A stretch of 64,000 nt of DNA from Enorma sp964624825 (GTDB lineage: Bacteria; Actinomycetota; Coriobacteriia; Coriobacteriales; Coriobacteriaceae), in the NCBI GenBank assembly GCA_964624825.1, contig CAZUYD010000001.1:1-64000 (forward strand), written 5' to 3'. Of this stretch, positions 34,327 to 42,900 are shown piece after piece (position 1 is the first letter of the stretch; each line of letters begins with the position of its first letter). A program made the translations under genes and the position numbers. Under the pieces are notes generated by a model. That model saw only the letters and a program-made list of their open reading frames with translations, was not told the DNA's origin and ran no database searches.

Positions 34327-35663
34327 TACTGCTCCCCTCCGTTCGAAGAAGTTTTTGCACGGAAGTGAAGGCGGATGGGCGTTCCTTCGAATCCGAACTT
34401 CGCGCGCATGCGGTTCTCGATATACCGTCGGTAGGAATCGGAGACGAGATCGGGATGGTTCACAAAATAGGTGAAGGTCGGCGGCTTCATGTCGGTCTGC
34501 GTGACATAGTGCATGCGCAGCCGGCGCTTGCCGTCGACAACCGTGTGGCCAAATTCACGCAGATCGGTGAGAAACGCGTTCAGCGCCGAGGTTGAGACCT
34601 TCGTCTCGCGTGCCGCCGCCGCCGCATCGATGTACTTCCAGATCTTGTCGACCGCCCTGCCCGTCAGCGCGGAGATGCGCAGCACCTGTGCCCAGGGCGC
34701 CAAGGTAAGACGGCGCTCGACCGACTCCATCACGGCAGCTCGCTCATGTTCCTCGGTGAGCAGATCCCATTTATTGAGCAGGATGACCAAGGCGCAGCCT
34801 CGTTCGATTGCCAGGTTTGCGACCTTCTGGTCTTGCTCGGTCATGCCGATGCTTGCATCGACCACGAGCAATGCGACGTCCGCACGGTCGATGGCGCGCA
34901 AGCCGCGAACCATCGAGTAATACTCGATGTTCTCGTAGACCGTGCTCTTCTTGCGAATGCCAGCGGTATCGACGAGCCGATATTGGCGTCCGTCGTGCTC
35001 GATATAGGTATCGATCGCGTCGCGCGTGGTGCCGGCCACATCCGATACGATCGCGCGATTTACACCTAAAACCTTGTTGAAGAGCGACGATTTGCCCGCA
35101 TTGGGACGTCCGATGATGGCCACGCCGAGGGCGTCGGGGTATGGGTCTTCGACATCCTCATCTTCGGGAAGAAGGGCGACGACCTCGTCGAGCAGATCGC
35201 CCGTACCGTGACCATGATGTGCCGATATGGGACGGGGGTCGCCAAGCCCTAGCGAGTAGAACTCCCAGAGACGCTCCTGTTCGCGATCGGGGTTGTCGAG
35301 CTTGTTTACCAGCAACAGCAGCGGTTTCTTCACGTGCTTGAGCATCCGCGCGACCGATTCGTCCTCCTCCGTTACGCCGACGGAGCCGTCCACCACGAGC
35401 AGCACCACATCTGCCTCCTCGGCGGCGGCAAGCGCCTGGTCGCGAATCGAGACGGAGAACACGTCATCGCTTTTCAATGGCTCGATACCGCCGGTATCGA
35501 TCAGCACGAATTCGCGACCGTTCCAATCGGCGTCGTGATAGGATCGATCGCGGGTCACGCCGCGGCTCTCGTGGACGATGGCGTCCTGCGTATGCGCAAG
35601 ACGGTTCACCAGGGTAGATTTACCGACGTTAGGACGACCTACGACGGCCACAATGGGTTTCAT
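34326..35663 (-). CDS. der: GTPase Der (EngA)
   Basis: A 445-residue ribosome-assembly GTPase with two G domains in tandem, GRPNVGKST near the N-terminus and GRPNAGKSS in the middle, plus the C-terminal KH-like domain. DTGGIE and DTAGIR switch regions and NKLD/NKWD base motifs are present. ATG 35663 follows AAGGAGCG; the longer frame upstream has no support. It is needed for 50S subunit maturation. A DUF512 radical-SAM gene precedes it. Confidence 0.97.
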   Translation of the reverse strand: MKPIVAVVGRPNVGKSTLVNRLAHTQDAIVHESRGVTRDRSYHDADWNGREFVLIDTGGIEPLKSDDVFSVSIRDQALAAAEEADVVLLVVDGSVGVTEEDESVARMLKHVKKPLLLLVNKLDNPDREQERLWEFYSLGLGDPRPISAHHGHGTGDLLDEVVALLPEDEDVEDPYPDALGVAIIGRPNAGKSSLFNKVLGVNRAIVSDVAGTTRDAIDTYIEHDGRQYRLVDTAGIRKKSTVYENIEYYSMVRGLRAIDRADVALLVVDASIGMTEQDQKVANLAIERGCALVILLNKWDLLTEEHERAAVMESVERRLTLAPWAQVLRISALTGRAVDKIWKYIDAAAAARETKVSTSALNAFLTDLREFGHTVVDGKRRLRMHYVTQTDMKPPTFTYFVNHPDLVSDSYRRYIENRMRAKFGFEGTPIRLHFRAKTSSNGGEQ

Positions 35664-35685
35664 GCACGCTCCTTGCAGTTCGTAT

Positions 35686-37116
35686 CTACGCATCGCCCTT
35701 GAGCTCGATGAGCGCCCGCTCGACGCTATCGAGCAGATCGCCGGGAAGTGTCGAGGTGATGCGCACGTATGCGCCGCGACGCTCAAGTTCACGGGCGAGC
35801 TGCGTTCGATGATACCCGTCCAGCGTGAGACCGTCAGCGTTGAACATCACGTCCGGCACAAAGAGCATAACATCTATGAGGTCATCAGGGAGCTGCTCGA
35901 GCAGGTCTTCCGCGCAGATGAGGCCGGTCACATCGACGTTGCCGCCAAAGTAGCGGTTTTTGATAGCCACAACGGTGCCCCCAAATGCCTCAGAGGCAAC
36001 AAGGCGTGCAACGATCGATGCCGCTGCCTGCCCGCTTACGACCGCAAGACGTTTGCCGCTGCGTGCACGCAGCGCATGCACGCGTGCGAGACGGTCTCCT
36101 TCCGATGCGATCAGCTCATCGGTTTCGTCGAGATAGCTCCGAACCATGCCGATGCCATCGTAGAATTGCGGATAGCCGTCATAGGTCTCTGCCGGCGGAA
36201 CGGAAACGCCTGAGTCAAGGTAGAACTCGTCACCGAGCTGAAACACGGTCTGTCCGCGCGCGCGGCGCATCGCTTCCTGGTAGGGGCGCACCTGTTCGAT
36301 GACCGCCCGTGCCGCGGCAGGATTATCGGAATACGAAGCGGTGAAACGGTACTGATAGCGCGTGTACCCCAGCGGCACAATGCCAAGGCTGGTGACCTGG
36401 GGGCGCGCGGCGCACCATGCGAGCGTGCGATCGAGCTCCACACCGTCGTTTACACCAGGGAGCAAGACGACCTGCGCATGAATTTCAATATCTGCCGCGA
36501 TGAGGCGTTCGAGAACCACCATGCCGCGCGCAGCATTTCGCCCCATGAGCGCGCGGCGTACATCCGGGTCGACAGCGTGGAGCGAGACGTTCATGGGGCT
36601 GAGCCGCTGCGATATGACCCGCTCGACATCGTCATCCGACATATTCGTGAGCGTGACGAAGTTACCTTGCAAGAAGCTGAGACGGTAGTCATCGTCGCGA
36701 ATATAGAGCGTGTCGCGCATATGGGGTGGAAGCATGTGCATGAAGCAGAACGTGCACGCGTTCACACACGTCCGCATGCCGTCGAACACGGCTCCATCGA
36801 ATGCGATGCCCCAATCCTCATCAGGAAATCGTTCAAGTTCGCAGGTATCCCGCGCGCCGTCCCGTGGGTCGAGCACTTCGAGGATGACCGCTTCGTCAGA
36901 CGCTTCCCAGAGCCAATCGATCATATCGCGAAGCGGCATCCCATTCACGGCGAGGATGTGCATGCCGGGCTCGATTCCGGCATCATATGCGGGAGAATCC
37001 ACGCGGACTGAAAGAACGACCGCCCCTTCCGGCTCCGCATCGCGAAGCCGACCATAGTCGGCGCGCTCCGTTGCATAGGCCGGCACGGTTGTCGGCTGGT
37101 GCGCGGCGTCGGTCAT
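35686..37116 (-). CDS. DUF512 radical-SAM/PDZ protein
   Basis: A 476-residue protein. ATG 37116 overlaps the ispH stop (ATGA). It opens with a PDZ-like segment (about 35-80; VDSPAYDAGIEPGMHILAVNG), then a radical-SAM-like core with CVNACTFCF, the CxxxCxxC cluster motif (about 115-122), and a C-terminal DUF512 domain (from about 260, around YQYRFTASYSDN). Family function is undescribed. The position next to der recurs in several Gram-positive lineages, so a link to ribosome assembly or translation is plausible but unproven. Confidence 0.85.
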   Translation of the reverse strand: MTDAAHQPTTVPAYATERADYGRLRDAEPEGAVVLSVRVDSPAYDAGIEPGMHILAVNGMPLRDMIDWLWEASDEAVILEVLDPRDGARDTCELERFPDEDWGIAFDGAVFDGMRTCVNACTFCFMHMLPPHMRDTLYIRDDDYRLSFLQGNFVTLTNMSDDDVERVISQRLSPMNVSLHAVDPDVRRALMGRNAARGMVVLERLIAADIEIHAQVVLLPGVNDGVELDRTLAWCAARPQVTSLGIVPLGYTRYQYRFTASYSDNPAAARAVIEQVRPYQEAMRRARGQTVFQLGDEFYLDSGVSVPPAETYDGYPQFYDGIGMVRSYLDETDELIASEGDRLARVHALRARSGKRLAVVSGQAAASIVARLVASEAFGGTVVAIKNRYFGGNVDVTGLICAEDLLEQLPDDLIDVMLFVPDVMFNADGLTLDGYHRTQLARELERRGAYVRITSTLPGDLLDSVERALIELKGDA

Positions 37117-37964
37117 GTTCGAACCAGGGCTTCGATGCGGGCGCGGACGCGCTCGATGTGGCTTTGCGGCGTCGAAGCGCCTGCGGTGATGCCGATCGAC
37201 TCGCATTCCTCGAACCAGCCGGCGTCAAGCTCCGCAGCGTCTTCGATGTGATGGGTGCGCGGGCAGGCGCGCATGCAGACCTCGGCGAGCCGACGCGTAT
37301 TGCCGGAGTTCTTTCCCCCTACAACGATCATGCAATCCGATTCATCCGCCAGATCGCGCGCTGCACGCTGGCGCTGGCTCGTCGCCTCGCAAATGGTGTT
37401 GATGACGCGAAGTTCCTGAACGCGCGTTGCGAGTACGGCCACGATCTCTGCAAGCTTCTGCGCTGTTTGAGTCGTTTGGACGACAACTCCCACGCGAGGT
37501 GCGAGCTCGCGGCCATCGAGGTCGGAAGGCTCGTCGACCACCCAGGCATCAGCTCCTGCATGGCCTAAGATCCCCTCTACCTCGGGATGCCCAGCCTCGC
37601 CGATCACCAGAAGTTGATACCCCTCGTCCACCAGCTTTGCAGCAGCTCTATGGACGCGCTTCACATAGGGGCAGGTCGCATCGATGACATCGAGTCCTTT
37701 TGTTCGGGCGCGATCCATTACCTCGGGCGTCACCCCATGCGTGCGGACGATGACCGTTCCCGACGAGATATCGTCAAGGCTTTCGGACATGGAGATGCCG
37801 TGCTTCTCGAGGTCGGAAACGACGATGGGGTTATGGATGAGCGGTCCGAGGGTGTGGACGGGCGCGGGCATGGTTGCGCCGGAGCGCGTGGCAAGGTCGA
37901 GCGCGCGCTCCACGCCATAGCACGCGCCGGCATGTTCGGCGACTCGAATCGTGACGGCAGACAT
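37113..37964 (-). CDS. ispH: 4-hydroxy-3-methylbut-2-enyl diphosphate reductase
   Basis: A 283-residue iron-sulfur enzyme, last step of the MEP isoprenoid pathway, giving IPP and DMAPP. Its three cluster cysteines sit in GACYGVERAL, DATCPYVKRVH and NTICEATSQRQ; the catalytic glutamate region TICEATSQRQ and the SGNTRRL substrate loop are present. ATG 37964 follows AAGGAG, one base after the plsC stop. Confidence 0.97.
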   Translation of the reverse strand: MSAVTIRVAEHAGACYGVERALDLATRSGATMPAPVHTLGPLIHNPIVVSDLEKHGISMSESLDDISSGTVIVRTHGVTPEVMDRARTKGLDVIDATCPYVKRVHRAAAKLVDEGYQLLVIGEAGHPEVEGILGHAGADAWVVDEPSDLDGRELAPRVGVVVQTTQTAQKLAEIVAVLATRVQELRVINTICEATSQRQRAARDLADESDCMIVVGGKNSGNTRRLAEVCMRACPRTHHIEDAAELDAGWFEECESIGITAGASTPQSHIERVRARIEALVRT

Positions 37965-37965
37965 C

Positions 37966-38691
37966 TCATCTCCTTCCCGGGTGCTTCGCCCGCAGCAGGT
38001 CGCGCGTCGCATACATGCGCGCGACCGCTTCGTCCTCGAGCCACTGCAGGCGCTCTTTGCGCTTCAGGCCCTCGGGCGCGTCGGCAAGAGAGACGCGATC
38101 GGCGCAGCGCATCCAGGTCTTGACCGGCCTCATGACGTGCGACCCATCACGCGTGATATCGCAAAAGCCGCAGACCGCCATAGGAGCGATGTCCGCCTTC
38201 GCCATCTGAGCGATGAGCGCGAAGCCGCCGTGCACTTCAACCGGCTGGTCGTCGCTGCGAATCCGCGTTCCCTCAGGATAGATAAGGACATCCTCGCCGC
38301 GTTGAAGCGCATGCTGCGCCCGACGCAGCGACTTCATGTCTGCGGTGCCGCGGTCTACCGGTATGCCGCCCACGCGCGCGAAAAACCAGCGCACCACCGG
38401 GTTCTTGTTGAACTCGGATTTCATGATGGGGCGCACGCGTCTACCGGTAAGTACGATATGGGTCACCGTGGCCACGACTTCAGCCATCGACGTATGGTTG
38501 CAGATGATGATGGATCCGGTGCTGCCCTGCGCGATGAGCTGTTCGGGACGTTCGACCTTCCAGCGCCACATGACCTTGGAGAACGCGAAGAGAATGGCGA
38601 TGACAACATAGTAGAACAGACGCGTTGCGCGCGGATACTCCCGCATGGCGGTGTCATAGTAGAAATCAACATCATGTGTAGCGCGTGTCAT
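37966..38691 (-). CDS. plsC: 1-acyl-sn-glycerol-3-phosphate acyltransferase (PlsC family)
   Basis: A 241-residue membrane-associated acyltransferase expected to make phosphatidic acid. One N-terminal membrane helix (about 24-42), catalytic block NHTSMAE (65-71), substrate block FARVGGIPVDRG and the YPEGTR block. Block I is His-x4-Glu instead of the usual His-x4-Asp, a conservative change that could matter for catalysis or substrate choice. It sits between cmk and ispH, two bases after the cmk stop. Confidence 0.88.
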   Translation of the reverse strand: MTRATHDVDFYYDTAMREYPRATRLFYYVVIAILFAFSKVMWRWKVERPEQLIAQGSTGSIIICNHTSMAEVVATVTHIVLTGRRVRPIMKSEFNKNPVVRWFFARVGGIPVDRGTADMKSLRRAQHALQRGEDVLIYPEGTRIRSDDQPVEVHGGFALIAQMAKADIAPMAVCGFCDITRDGSHVMRPVKTWMRCADRVSLADAPEGLKRKERLQWLEDEAVARMYATRDLLRAKHPGRR

Positions 38692-38693
38692 GC

Positions 38694-39371
38694 CTATCGC
38701 CTCCCGTCGATGATGCGAGCGATCTGCGCAACGACCTCTTCGATGCTGGAGGCAGTCGAATCGATCTTGATCGCATCGGGTGCCGCCTTCAGGGGCGCCA
38801 CCGCGCGCTGTGCGTCGATGGCGTCGCGGCGCTCGATCGATGCCTGCGTCTCAGCAAGCTCCCGCGCGAGGACATCGCTGGGAACCTGCACGTTCTCATG
38901 GCGCTGAAGCACGCGCCGCCGCGCACGCTCCGCGGGGTCTGCCGTGAGAAAGATCTTTACATCGGCGCGGGGGAACACAACGGTGCCGATATCGCGCCCT
39001 TCGGCAACGATGTCGCGCCCTTCGGCGGCGGTGCGCTGCGGCTCAAGCATGGCTTCGCGCACGCCGGGATATGCTGCGACCTTTGAGACCGCCGTATCGA
39101 CAGCGGGCGTGCGAATCGCCGCGGTCACGTCATGGCCATCGACGGTGATGCGCGTTGCGGGTTGAGCGGAAACGAACCGAATGGAGATGGATCGAGCAAG
39201 GGAGTCAACGGCCGCCTCATCATCAAGATCGATGCCGCGCTCCAAGGCGGTCAATGCGACCGCACGATACATAGCGCCCGTATCGAGCTTCTCAAACCCG
39301 AACCGCTGCGCGAGCTCGCGCGCGATAGTCGATTTGCCCGACCCCGCAGGGCCATCGATGGCAACGATCAT
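38694..39371 (-). CDS. cmk: Cytidylate kinase
   Basis: A 225-residue kinase that phosphorylates CMP and dCMP. P-loop GPAGSGKST (7-15), KLDTGAMYRAVAL NMP-binding segment, GRDIGTVVFPRADVKIFLTA and the late RDAIDAQRAVAPL lid motif. ATG 39371 follows GAAAGGA and overlaps the upstream pseudouridine synthase stop (ATGA); the long upstream frame lies in that gene. Confidence 0.97.
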   Translation of the reverse strand: MIVAIDGPAGSGKSTIARELAQRFGFEKLDTGAMYRAVALTALERGIDLDDEAAVDSLARSISIRFVSAQPATRITVDGHDVTAAIRTPAVDTAVSKVAAYPGVREAMLEPQRTAAEGRDIVAEGRDIGTVVFPRADVKIFLTADPAERARRRVLQRHENVQVPSDVLARELAETQASIERRDAIDAQRAVAPLKAAPDAIKIDSTASSIEEVVAQIARIIDGRR

Positions 39372-40246
39372 CGTGGATGTCCTTTCGTCGTAGTGGATAC
39401 GCGCGCGTGCAACGCGCGCGGAGTATACGATGCGTCTGCCGCCGCAGCGCAGAGAGCGGCAATGTCGCGTTCGCCAAGATAGCGCCAGCTGCCAATCGCG
39501 AGATCGCCGAGGGCAAGGGGGCCGAAGCGGGGGCGATGGAGCGCGATGACCGGATGATGAATCGCGCTGAGCATGCGCTTCACCTGATTTTTCCTTCCCT
39601 CTCGTATGATAACCTCGACGGCAGAGGTTCCGTGCTCGATGCCGTGCGGACATATAGCGCGCGCATCGCGTGCCGTGAGCAGCCGACATCGTGCGGGCTG
39701 ACACGGCCCGTCGTCGAGTGCGATCCCCGCGCGAAGCGGCTCAAGATCGCGCGGGCGCACCACACCGTCTACGAGCGCATGGTACGTCTTTTCAACGTGA
39801 TGCGAAGGGTGGAGCAACGCCTGCGCGAGGTCGCCGTCGGTTGTGAAGAGCAGGAGCCCTGTCGTGTCGAAGTCGAGGCGGCCAACGGGAAAAAGCCCCG
39901 GATGGCGCGCGGTGGGAACGAGCTCGGCCACACAGGGGCGCCCCTGCGGATCGCTCATCGTCGTGAGGTACCCGGCCGGCTTGTTGAGCATGAGATAGGT
40001 CGGCTGCGCCGCCGGCTTGACGCGCACGCCATCAACTTCGACGACATCGTGGTCCGCATCGACCTTCACGCCGAGCTCAGTCACAACGGCACCGTTCACC
40101 CGTACGCGCCCAGCTGTCATCAACGTTTCGGAGCCGCGCCGGCTCTCAACACCGGAACGCGCAAGAAAGCGCTGCAGACGCATGGTTCGTGGGTGAGGTG
40201 CGGGCGATCCCGGCGTTGCAGCGGGGTTATTCATCGCGCTCATCAT
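39368..40246 (-). CDS. Pseudouridine synthase, RluB/RsuA family
   Basis: A 292-residue enzyme with an N-terminal S4 RNA-binding domain (about 22-80; MRLQRFLARSGVESRRGSE) and a RluB/RsuA catalytic domain with the GRLDFDTTGLLLFTTDG motif (catalytic Asp). The C-terminal tail is long. It most likely modifies 23S rRNA near the peptidyl transferase centre. It overlaps scpB by up to 20 bases; the start is uncertain (ATG 40246, 40243 or 40234), none with a strong ribosome site. The scpA-scpB-rluB order is widely conserved. Confidence 0.93.
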   Translation of the reverse strand: MMSAMNNPAATPGSPAPHPRTMRLQRFLARSGVESRRGSETLMTAGRVRVNGAVVTELGVKVDADHDVVEVDGVRVKPAAQPTYLMLNKPAGYLTTMSDPQGRPCVAELVPTARHPGLFPVGRLDFDTTGLLLFTTDGDLAQALLHPSHHVEKTYHALVDGVVRPRDLEPLRAGIALDDGPCQPARCRLLTARDARAICPHGIEHGTSAVEVIIREGRKNQVKRMLSAIHHPVIALHRPRFGPLALGDLAIGSWRYLGERDIAALCAAAADASYTPRALHARVSTTTKGHPR

Positions 40247-40937
40247 CCGTTGCGTTACCTATGATCATGAAGTCGTCATCGTCATCGGACGCCTCGTCGA
40301 TGAGCGCGCGCTCTTCTTCCAGGTCTTCATCGGTCTCTTCGAGCGTCGATTGAATTGATCTGCCTGAAAGCCGCTCGCGAATGAATAGACGCGCTTGCTC
40401 GTCAGGGGCGAACTGCTCCAAATCGGGCAAATCGCGCGTAGAGCGCAGCCCGAACTTTTCCAAGAACGCGTTCGTTGTGCCGTACAGGATCGCCTGTCCC
40501 CGTTCTGGATCGCGCCCGATCTCGCGGACGAGCCCCTTGTCGACAAGCGATGAGATGACCCCATCTGAATTCACGCCACGAATACCTTTGACGACCTCGC
40601 GTGTGACGGGTTGATGATATGCGATGATGGCGAGCGTTTCGAGCGCGGCTTGAGAAAGGCGCTGCGTATCCCAAGAGAGCACATACGCCTCAACCTGCTC
40701 ATGATAGGCCGGGTGCGTGAAGAGCCGCCAACCGCCGGCGACCTCGCGTAGCTGAAAGCCGCGATTGGCCTCCTCGTACTCGATTTTCAGCTCAGCCAAA
40801 AGCGACGCGGCTTCACCCGGGGCGATGTCGATGGCGCGCGCGAGCGCGCTCGCGCTGACCGGGTCGCTCGAAACGAGCATCAGTGCCTCGAGCGCGCCCT
40901 TCGGTGAGAGCGGGCTCAGCGGGTCAAGGTCTTTCAT
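40227..40937 (-). CDS. scpB: Segregation and condensation protein B
   Basis: A 236-residue winged-helix protein that bridges SMC heads with ScpA. ATG 40937 follows GAGAGGAG; an in-frame GTG at 40943 lies on that site. Two winged-helix units are visible, with LSQAALETLAIIAYHQPVTREVV and IRGVNSDGVISSLVDKGL typical of ScpB. The last 45 residues are a strongly acidic extension, longer than usual. Confidence 0.95.
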   Translation of the reverse strand: MKDLDPLSPLSPKGALEALMLVSSDPVSASALARAIDIAPGEAASLLAELKIEYEEANRGFQLREVAGGWRLFTHPAYHEQVEAYVLSWDTQRLSQAALETLAIIAYHQPVTREVVKGIRGVNSDGVISSLVDKGLVREIGRDPERGQAILYGTTNAFLEKFGLRSTRDLPDLEQFAPDEQARLFIRERLSGRSIQSTLEETDEDLEEERALIDEASDDDDDFMIIGNATDDERDE

Positions 40938-40939
40938 CG

Positions 40940-41785
40940 TCACTCCTCTCCAGGTACACGCGCTGAAGCGTGCTGGTCAAGGGCGGAAGGCTCATCGAGA
41001 TCAGGCGATGCGGGGCGATAGGCCGGCGCACCGGGTACCCGTTCTATGCAGATGGTGCCAAAAATCTCATCTTGAAGGAGCGTGATCGATCCGCGCTTGG
41101 AAAGCTCCAGAATCGCCAGGAAGGTCGCGACCAGCTGCTCTGTCGTCGCGTTGGAATCGAGCAGTTCGCGAAACGTCGTATGCTCATGCACCATGGTGAA
41201 CCGGTCAACGGATGCTACGGTGAGCTCTAAGGGCACCCGCTTCGGTGCGACGTGCTCGGCTTCGAGCAAGAACGTTTCGCGGCGGCTATCGAGATCGGCG
41301 CAGATGACCGCAAGCCCACGCAAGGTGATGTCCTTGAGGTAATCGGGCATGAGGTTTAAAAACTCAGGGTCGGGCCCGGCGACGCGGGGATGCATGCGGC
41401 TTTCTGCCTCCATGCGGCTTCCCAGCGCCGCGGCCGCGGCCTTGAACTGTTTATACGTGATGAGCCGCTGGATGAGCACCTCGCGCAGAGCATCGCTGTC
41501 GAGACCGGCGTATTCGTCGTCTAGCTCGGCATCGCCGCCTGAAGCTGGGCGCGCATCATCAGGCATGAGCGCGGCGGCTTTGATGTCGAGCAGCGTGGCG
41601 GCAACAAGAAGAAAGTCGCTTGCCACGTCCAAGTCGAGCGCATCCATGCGATCGACTTCTGTGAGATATTGATCGGCGACCTCAGAGATGGAGATAGCGC
41701 CAATATCGACCTTTTGTCGCAAAACGAGCTGGAGCAAGAGGTCGAAAGGGCCTGCGTACGCCTGTGTTGCAACGCGATACGACAT
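40940..41785 (-). CDS. scpA: Segregation and condensation protein A (kleisin)
   Basis: A 281-residue kleisin that links the SMC dimer with ScpB for chromosome compaction and segregation. ATG 41785 follows AAGGAGGA. The N-terminal helix with YAGPFDLLLQLV, then VDIGAISISEVADQYL and the long helix LDLDVASDFLLVAATLLDIKAAALMP are the family hallmarks; the winged-helix end binding the SMC cap is at about 200-255. The stop is two bases from the scpB start. Confidence 0.96.
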   Translation of the reverse strand: MSYRVATQAYAGPFDLLLQLVLRQKVDIGAISISEVADQYLTEVDRMDALDLDVASDFLLVAATLLDIKAAALMPDDARPASGGDAELDDEYAGLDSDALREVLIQRLITYKQFKAAAAALGSRMEAESRMHPRVAGPDPEFLNLMPDYLKDITLRGLAVICADLDSRRETFLLEAEHVAPKRVPLELTVASVDRFTMVHEHTTFRELLDSNATTEQLVATFLAILELSKRGSITLLQDEIFGTICIERVPGAPAYRPASPDLDEPSALDQHASARVPGEE

Positions 41786-41922
41786 CCCATCCTCCTTCGC
41801 CCAAGCCGATGTACCCAACCCGTAAAGTGTATCGTAGTTTGCAAGATTTGGGACGAGCCTCAACCTTGCATTTCAAAACGATCGGACGAGGTTCGAAAAT
41901 GCGAAACGGCGCGTGTGCGGCA

Positions 41923-42594
41923 TCACAGGAAGAGGCCGAGCAGGATATCTGCCAATGGGTAGACGGTTGCATCGAAGTACAGCCCGATCAGATCGATGTG
42001 GATGATCGACGGCAGGATGTAGAGCACGATGATCAAGATGGGCATCGCGTATTGTTGGATACGGTAATACGTCTGAAGCGCCTCGCCCCGCAAAAAAAGA
42101 ACGAGAATCGATGACCCATCGAGCGGAGGCAGCGGAATCAGGTTGAAAAATGCCAGCGATAAGTTCACGAACATTGCGGTAAGGCAAAATGATACCAGGC
42201 CGCTTGCGAGCAGATACGACACGGCTCCGATGCTAAGCAGCTGTTGCACGACGCTGAGCAGATATGCGAACAAACCGGCAAGCACGATATTCGACGCCGG
42301 CCCTGCAAGCGCCACGAGCAGCTCGTCGCGCTTTGGATGCTTGAGGTTCCCCAGATACACGGGCACCGGTTTGGCATATGCGAAGACGGGGCCTCCGGCA
42401 AGAATCATCAGCAGCGGCAAAATGACCGTGCCGAACGGATCGATATGGCTCAAGGGGTTGAGTGAAACGCGACCCCTTAAGCGCGCGGTGGCATCTCCCA
42501 ACGCATAGGCCGCAAGCGCATGAGCGCTCTCGTGGATGACGATGCCGATGATGACCGCCAGCGCCGAAAGCAGCAACGAGATAATTCGACTCAT
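41923..42594 (-). CDS. Site-2 protease-like M50 membrane metalloprotease (small)
   Basis: A 223-residue M50-family protein with five or six membrane helices. The zinc site HESAH (about 21-25) is in the first helix and the second motif FFNLIPLPPLDGS follows near 165. It lacks a PDZ domain, unlike the second M50 protein in the window. ATG 42594 follows AGGTGG; a GTG three codons earlier is possible. It is the last gene of the ABC-F unit or the first before scpA. Substrate unknown. Confidence 0.9.
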   Translation of the reverse strand: MSRIISLLLSALAVIIGIVIHESAHALAAYALGDATARLRGRVSLNPLSHIDPFGTVILPLLMILAGGPVFAYAKPVPVYLGNLKHPKRDELLVALAGPASNIVLAGLFAYLLSVVQQLLSIGAVSYLLASGLVSFCLTAMFVNLSLAFFNLIPLPPLDGSSILVLFLRGEALQTYYRIQQYAMPILIIVLYILPSIIHIDLIGLYFDATVYPLADILLGLFL

Positions 42595-42603
42595 CAAAAC
42601 CAC

Positions 42604-42900
42604 CTATCGAAGCACGCGAGACATGCGCGCGCAGACGAAGTCGAGCAGATACAGGCATGCGGCCACGAGCGCGAAATCGAAGCGGAAGACGCCGCCGAAG
42701 GGGGACGCGATAACACCCCAGCCAGCGATGATCGCAGGCAGCGCCCGTGAAAGGTCAACGGTGAGCTGAACCAACCCGAGGCGGCCGACCAGCCCGGCAA
42801 AGCACAGGATCACGGTCAGCGCGCAAAGCAGGATGCCGGCAATCCTGAATGCATATGAGATGATGTTGAGCGCAACCGCAGCCGCCTTACGCGCGTCCAT
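42604..42900 (-). CDS. Small three-helix membrane protein, unknown
   Basis: A 98-residue hydrophobic protein I do not recognise. It has three predicted membrane helices (about 15-37, 45-65 and 68-88), a lysine/arginine start and a basic end. The ATG overlaps the ABC-F gene by 14 bases and lies after GAGGAGA in that gene, and its stop is nine bases from the M50 protease. Such tight packing argues for a real, co-translated gene. It might be a partner of the ABC-F protein or the protease, but nothing in the sequence shows this. Confidence 0.7.
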   Translation of the reverse strand: MDARKAAAVALNIISYAFRIAGILLCALTVILCFAGLVGRLGLVQLTVDLSRALPAIIAGWGVIASPFGGVFRFDFALVAACLYLLDFVCARMSRVLR

